A stretch of 25,423 nucleotides of DNA, taken from a virus. The notes beneath the pieces were generated by a model. The model worked only from the letters and a program-made list of their open reading frames with translations. It was not told the origin of the DNA and searched no databases. Below are positions 22,924-25,423 of the stretch, one piece after another; position 1 is the first letter of the stretch; each line of letters begins with the position of its first letter. The stretch is taken from the IMG/VR virus record IMGVR_UViG_3300032236_000021, positions 1-25,423 of that record; one strand, given 5' to 3'. A program made the translations under genes and the position numbers.

Positions 22924-23207
22924 TCATATCCCTTTCCAAGTTTCTGATTGACGCACTCCAAGAGCCTCTCCTGGGTAATGCCCCATTTATTTTCAAAACC
23001 TTTTGCACCCAGTCCGTGAAGGCCGGTGTTTCCACGATGGTGTTCTGGGCAAAGTGGCAGGACAGGGGATGTAGCCCGTTTAGTTCCATACCGGCGCACA
23101 TGATGGAGTTCTGCCGGAGTGCCTTCAAACCCAAGGATTTCGGAACACAGAATACATCCGAGTCTTGCAATCTTATCAAGTGACTTCTTTTCATCTTTAG
23201 TTGCCAT
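22920..23207 (-). CDS. Ref-like HNH nuclease (RecA-dependent nuclease family)
   Basis: A 95-residue protein with GCILC (C18, C21), AELHHVRRYGTKRATSPVLP (HH at 35-36), LCPEHHRGNTGLHG (C53, H56, H57, H64) and KWGITQERLLECVN. Zinc-binding Cys/His pairs and the 'HH..R.G..R....VLPLCP.HHRG..G.H' core match the phage P1 Ref family, whose members cut DNA at RecA-formed displacement loops. In phages they may promote recombination. The longest frame starts with a TTG at 23252. ATG 23207 (MATKDEKK) is chosen because it overlaps the upstream stop by 11 bases and leaves a normal N-terminus. ATG 23219 is an alternative. Confidence 0.75.
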   Translation of the reverse strand: MATKDEKKSLDKIARLGCILCSEILGFEGTPAELHHVRRYGTKRATSPVLPLCPEHHRGNTGLHGLGAKGFENKWGITQERLLECVNQKLGKGYE

Positions 23208-23568
23208 CAGCCCATTCATACCATTGTTTGTAAAATTGTTTAAAAGACTCAAACCCTACACCTGTTTTGACAGGTACACCATGAGGCGTAAGCAGCCAAT
23301 ATGAATTTATAACAGTTTCGTCATCTGTGTTGCCATAAATAATTATTACCATAAAATCAGATTTAGCCGCTAATGCTTGCAGCATAATCTTTTGCCCTAC
23401 ACTTACTTTTTCGCCTGGTCTTTTCCATTCAAGAATTAAAAATTTACCTTTGCGCTCAAGCATACCATCTACATTGCTAGGCACTAACGCAGGATTTGCA
23501 GGAATTAAACCTTTAAATTCTGCATAGTCTGTGTGCGTAGCATACGCATTACGCATTAGCTTAGCCAT
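23197..23568 (-). CDS. PD-(D/E)XK superfamily nuclease-like protein
   Basis: A 123-residue protein with the residues of a minimal PD-(D/E)XK nuclease: SNVDGMLERKGKFLILEWKR (D34, then E47 and K49 in EWK), followed by VSVGQKIMLQALA with Q59. A beta-strand DFMVIIIYGN and a C-terminal helix FESFKQFYKQWYEW follow. The layout resembles phage nucleases of recombination modules. The substrate is not evident from the sequence. It overlaps both neighbours (11 and 13 bases). The first ATG has a second ATG four codons later, and either could be used. Confidence 0.68.
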   Translation of the reverse strand: MAKLMRNAYATHTDYAEFKGLIPANPALVPSNVDGMLERKGKFLILEWKRPGEKVSVGQKIMLQALAAKSDFMVIIIYGNTDDETVINSYWLLTPHGVPVKTGVGFESFKQFYKQWYEWADGN

Positions 23569-23732
23569 TGCTTTCTAACTTGGTCATAAGTAGCAAATTC
23601 TAGTTTAATGGTTTCTTCTGCTAAATCATGCGCTATTTTGGTGGCTTTTTCGTACTGATTTTTAAGTGTTGCATTGTGATAGCACTTCAACAGCTTTTGT
23701 ATGCGTAAATAGTTTTCAGAGTAGTCTGTCAT
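23556..23732 (-). CDS. Small helical protein of unknown function
   Basis: A 58-residue helical protein starting MTDYSENYLRIQKLLKCYHN and continuing KNQYEKATKIAHDLAEETIK. This is an amphipathic, charged helix pair of the kind seen in many small phage proteins. A longer frame from ATG 23780 adds a very basic 16-residue N-terminus. ATG 23732 is preferred because it overlaps the upstream TGA by four bases (ATGA), the pattern used by its neighbours. No motif indicates a function. Confidence 0.6.
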   Translation of the reverse strand: MTDYSENYLRIQKLLKCYHNATLKNQYEKATKIAHDLAEETIKLEFATYDQVRKQWLS

Positions 23733-24058
23733 TTTGTTAATCTTTCTATGTTTCTGTTGCTTGCTTCTTGAGTGCGCCATGCTTCAAAGCGCATCTTAGC
23801 TGCTTCTAGCTGCCATCTAAGCGCCTCAGCTTGTTCCGTTGCAGTTCCAATAGCTTTGCATAAATCTTGGTACTCTTGGCTGCGATAAGCCTCTCGCTCT
23901 TGGGCGCCCAGACTTTGTTCGTCTGTTTGCGCCATTTTAATCGCCTTAAGACTACTTTTAAAAGCCTCAAGCTCTGCCAATCTGCCCTTTGCAGCCGCAT
24001 AATCTGGCGCTTTCTTGAAAATGAAGTCGATTGCGTCATTTGGGTCGTAGTCTTTCAT
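23729..24058 (-). CDS. Coiled-coil phage protein linked to recombination genes
   Basis: A 109-residue helical protein beginning MKDYDPNDAIDFIFKKAPDY. It has AAAKGRLAELEAFKSSLKAI (about residues 20-39), then SLGAQEREAYRSQEY and ALRWQLEAAKMRFEAWRTQE. The pattern 'A.AKG....LE.F.KS.KA......GAQER.AY....Y.......A...E..RW.....A....WR..EA.NR' recurs beside phage recombination and nuclease genes. Its role is unknown. ATG 24058 overlaps the TGA of the hidden membrane protein gene at 24055 (ATGA) and is chosen over ATGs at 24073 and 24106. Confidence 0.7.
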   Translation of the reverse strand: MKDYDPNDAIDFIFKKAPDYAAAKGRLAELEAFKSSLKAIKMAQTDEQSLGAQEREAYRSQEYQDLCKAIGTATEQAEALRWQLEAAKMRFEAWRTQEASNRNIERLTK

Positions 24059-24204
24059 TTTAAATTCATCCATAAGCCAATTTGAGCTGCTGCGTAACCT
24101 AACCATATAAATGCGTTAGATGGCGAGCCTTTGAAGTATTGAGCTAGACCTACTACTAAATATCCAAGCCCTGTTGCTGCGACAATGTATCTTTCAATAT
24201 CCAT
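24055..24204 (-). CDS. 49-residue small membrane protein with two predicted spans
   Basis: The frame reads MDIERYIVAATGLGYLVVGL, continues AQYFKGSPSNAFIWLGYAAA and ends QIGLWMNLK. Two hydrophobic stretches (about residues 6-24 and 31-48) are joined by the polar turn FKGSPS, a hairpin layout seen in small phage membrane proteins. GGGGAG lies about ten bases before the ATG. The gene ends in an ATGA overlap with the following coiled-coil gene, which is a strong sign that it is real. Its first 49 bases overlap the C-terminal codons of the gene at 24156. Whether it is a holin is not known; no lysis genes are nearby. Confidence 0.68.
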   Translation of the reverse strand: MDIERYIVAATGLGYLVVGLAQYFKGSPSNAFIWLGYAAAQIGLWMNLK

Positions 24205-24371
24205 TTGTTTGTTTCTCCCCTATTTCCTAATTCCCATTGCTCAACAAAATCTGCAATAGTTTGTTTGTCAAAATTGTATTTAGCTAAATATGCTCTAAAT
24301 TTTTCTCTGCCCCATTCCTTTCTGTATTTAAGTAATTGCCTCACCTTGCATTGATGCTTGTATATTTCCAT
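24156..24371 (-). CDS. Small conserved phage protein (C.VRQLL...QWELGNRG type)
   Basis: A 71-residue protein with HQCKVRQLLKYRKEWGREKF at the start and TIADFVEQWELGNRGETNKW near the end. The 'C.VRQ.L..R' and 'QW..GNRG' blocks together mark a small phage family of unknown function. The start ATG lies 44 bases inside the end of the glycosyltransferase gene, and the C-terminal part after GNRGE overlaps the hidden membrane gene. Both overlaps are unusually long for this window. An Arg/Lys-rich helical make-up suggests nucleic-acid or protein binding. Confidence 0.65.
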   Translation of the reverse strand: MEIYKHQCKVRQLLKYRKEWGREKFRAYLAKYNFDKQTIADFVEQWELGNRGETNKWILKDTLSQQQGLDI

Positions 24372-25227
24372 TCTTCTTAAACTTTTCTGAAATAATCTTA
24401 GGCACAGTTGTGTCCCAATTAATGCTATGGTGCAAGCGTTTATTGCTTTGACCCATTTGTCTTATTTTAACGCTAGACGGGTTATACAAAACAGTATAGA
24501 AACTTTTGACATAGGTGCCATAGTTTAAATAAATATCTGTCAAACCACCCGCATTTGACTGTGTTTGTTTCTGTTCTAGTCGTAATTGTGCAACAGTCAT
24601 AAATAAATGACCCTTAAAACCAAAGCTACAGTAAGCATTGACATCTTCATTAATTCTACCTACAAATTGAAATGGCCTGTCAGTTGAACATAAAAAGCTA
24701 TTCATTACTTTGCGTGAAATTTGACCATCTAAGAATGTTTTGCTTAAACCACTGCCTGCGCCACCAATAAAATCACCACCTTGCGCCATGCAAATTGAAG
24801 TAAATGGTGTTGACTTGTAAAACTTCAGCATAATTGCAAAAATTTTGTCTAAATTGTTAACATATTTGTTAGTCACATATTTGCGCTCATTTGTGAATGA
24901 CCAACGAAAGTCTGTGTAGTCATCGTCTAACACCATGAAGTATTTGCAGCCAATACCTTTAGCTAAGTCAAAAACAGCGTTTCTAGCGTACACAACAGCA
25001 CGCTTGTCTGTAAAGTTGTCCCCTACATCAAAAGTCTTGGCCACCTCGTTTTTAGAAAATGTCAGAATATCGTTAGCGTACGCTTTTTCGTACTCATCAA
25101 TAGTCTTATCTTCATCATCTAAAACTAAGTAAATTTTGCCTGTATAACCTTTTTCACGCAGCGTATTGTAAGTAAACACTCTGTCAGGGCGAGCATGAGT
25201 CAGAATAAACACACACAAATTATCCAT
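24328..25227 (-). CDS. TET-associated-type glycosyltransferase (TAGT-like)
   Basis: About 299 residues from ATG 25227 (MDNLCVFILTHARPDRVFTY). Motifs in order: ILTHARPDRV, GYTGKIYLVLDDEDKTIDEY, VGDNFTDKRAVVYARNA, then FMVLDDDYTDF (the DxD-type metal/nucleotide-sugar site), MAQGGDFIGGAGS, CSTDRPFQFVGRINEDVNAY, QTQSNAGGLTDIYLNYGTYV and KRLHHSINWD. This combination matches phage glycosyltransferases predicted to act on modified DNA bases with TET/JBP-type oxygenases. The longest frame begins with a TTG at 25308, which would overlap the upstream gene by 89 bases. ATG 25236 (MSKMDN) is an equally possible start. Neither a TET-type gene nor a C5-methyltransferase is visible in this window. Confidence 0.75.
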   Translation of the reverse strand: MDNLCVFILTHARPDRVFTYNTLREKGYTGKIYLVLDDEDKTIDEYEKAYANDILTFSKNEVAKTFDVGDNFTDKRAVVYARNAVFDLAKGIGCKYFMVLDDDYTDFRWSFTNERKYVTNKYVNNLDKIFAIMLKFYKSTPFTSICMAQGGDFIGGAGSGLSKTFLDGQISRKVMNSFLCSTDRPFQFVGRINEDVNAYCSFGFKGHLFMTVAQLRLEQKQTQSNAGGLTDIYLNYGTYVKSFYTVLYNPSSVKIRQMGQSNKRLHHSINWDTTVPKIISEKFKKNGNIQASMQGEAIT

Positions 25228-25423
25228 TTTGCTCATCCAAGTAAGCATTAGACAATTCGTTATTGAGTGTTGCAAACCCGTTTTCAATAGCTTTGTCAAA
25301 GTCAACAATGACTAATGCTGACTGCTCCATTAAATTTTGCATCTCTGCGCTTGAGTGTGCGTAGTAGTCTGCAATCTTTGAGAAGTTAAAGACAATATGA
25401 CGCTGTGCAGCATAAATAAGAAA
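25220..25423 (-). CDS. Partial unknown protein, C-terminal 67 residues
   Basis: The frame is open to the window edge. It reads FLIYAAQRHIVFNFSKIADY, then YAHSSAEMQNLMEQSALVIV, then DFDKAIENGFATLNNELSNA and YLDEQNG before TAA at 25222-25220. It has a clear secondary-structure rhythm and overlaps the glycosyltransferase start by eight bases, so it is a real gene and is co-translated. I do not recognise the family with confidence. Its position beside a TAGT-type enzyme makes a DNA-modification or ParB-like role conceivable, but the N-terminal part is needed. Confidence 0.65.
   Translation of the reverse strand, partial: FLIYAAQRHIVFNFSKIADYYAHSSAEMQNLMEQSALVIVDFDKAIENGFATLNNELSNAYLDEQNG

Noticed and set aside
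22916-23194. 92-residue minus-strand frame overlapping the Ref-like nuclease
   Set aside because: The alternative frame has the zinc-binding Cys/His motifs of the Ref-like family. This one is a shadow without motifs.
24055-24204. Holin assignment for the two-span membrane protein
   Set aside because: The topology fits, but there are no endolysin or spanin genes nearby and no family signature, so only a membrane protein is called.

Overview
The window is a piece of a tailed double-stranded DNA phage genome with podovirus-like gene content. Evidence for this is a complete packaging and head module (TerS-like, TerL, P22-like portal, scaffold, HK97-type major capsid protein, probable decoration protein), followed by short-tail parts (adaptor and hub/tube proteins), ejection-type internal proteins and fibres. 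No tape measure, contractile sheath or long-tail genes are present. The DNA is AT-rich, and genes sit end to end, often as TAATG or ATGA overlaps. The fibre modules and small phage families resemble those of uncultured aquatic phages of Proteobacteria. The host cannot be named from the sequence. There are no lysis, integrase, polymerase or tRNA genes in view, so this is only part of the genome.

Layout, read along the minus strand from right to left. (1) 25423-22843, non-structural block: an unidentified partial protein, a TET-associated-type glycosyltransferase, several small unknowns, a small two-helix membrane protein, a PD-(D/E)XK nuclease, a Ref-like HNH nuclease and a 26-residue membrane peptide. 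(2) 21493-22802, the only plus-strand genes: a metallophosphoesterase and a SprT-like metalloprotease. They diverge from block 3 at 21446-21492 and converge on block 1 at about 22803-22843. (3) 21445-19539, minus: a VRR-NUC-type nuclease, a Dps/DUF5856-like protein, four small Lys-rich phage proteins and a TerS-like protein. (4) 19551-9958: TerL, portal, repeat-rich fibre, a coiled-coil protein, a GT9-like glycosyltransferase, a one-knuckle CxxC protein, scaffold, major capsid protein and decoration-like protein, closed by a clear intrinsic terminator at 9884-9920. (5) 9853-1: a coiled-coil protein, tail adaptor, tail hub/tube, GNAT-like protein, a structural protein with a peptidase S74 chaperone tail, two ejection-type proteins, a fibre adaptor, a fibre with a lectin-like middle, and a truncated small gene at the left edge.

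Points that a routine ORF call would miss: the glycosyltransferase at 12785 has a recognisable N-terminus upstream of its first ATG and appears to start at an ATT codon (13693). Two short membrane-protein genes (22843-22923 and 24055-24204) lie in overlaps and gaps. TerL and the GNAT gene appear to start with TTG. Hairpins flank the major capsid gene. The most interesting biology is the TET-associated-type glycosyltransferase, which may point to hypermodified DNA with partner genes just beyond the right edge, together with a set of small repair-like enzymes (VRR-NUC, SprT, metallophosphoesterase, Ref-like HNH, PD-(D/E)XK).
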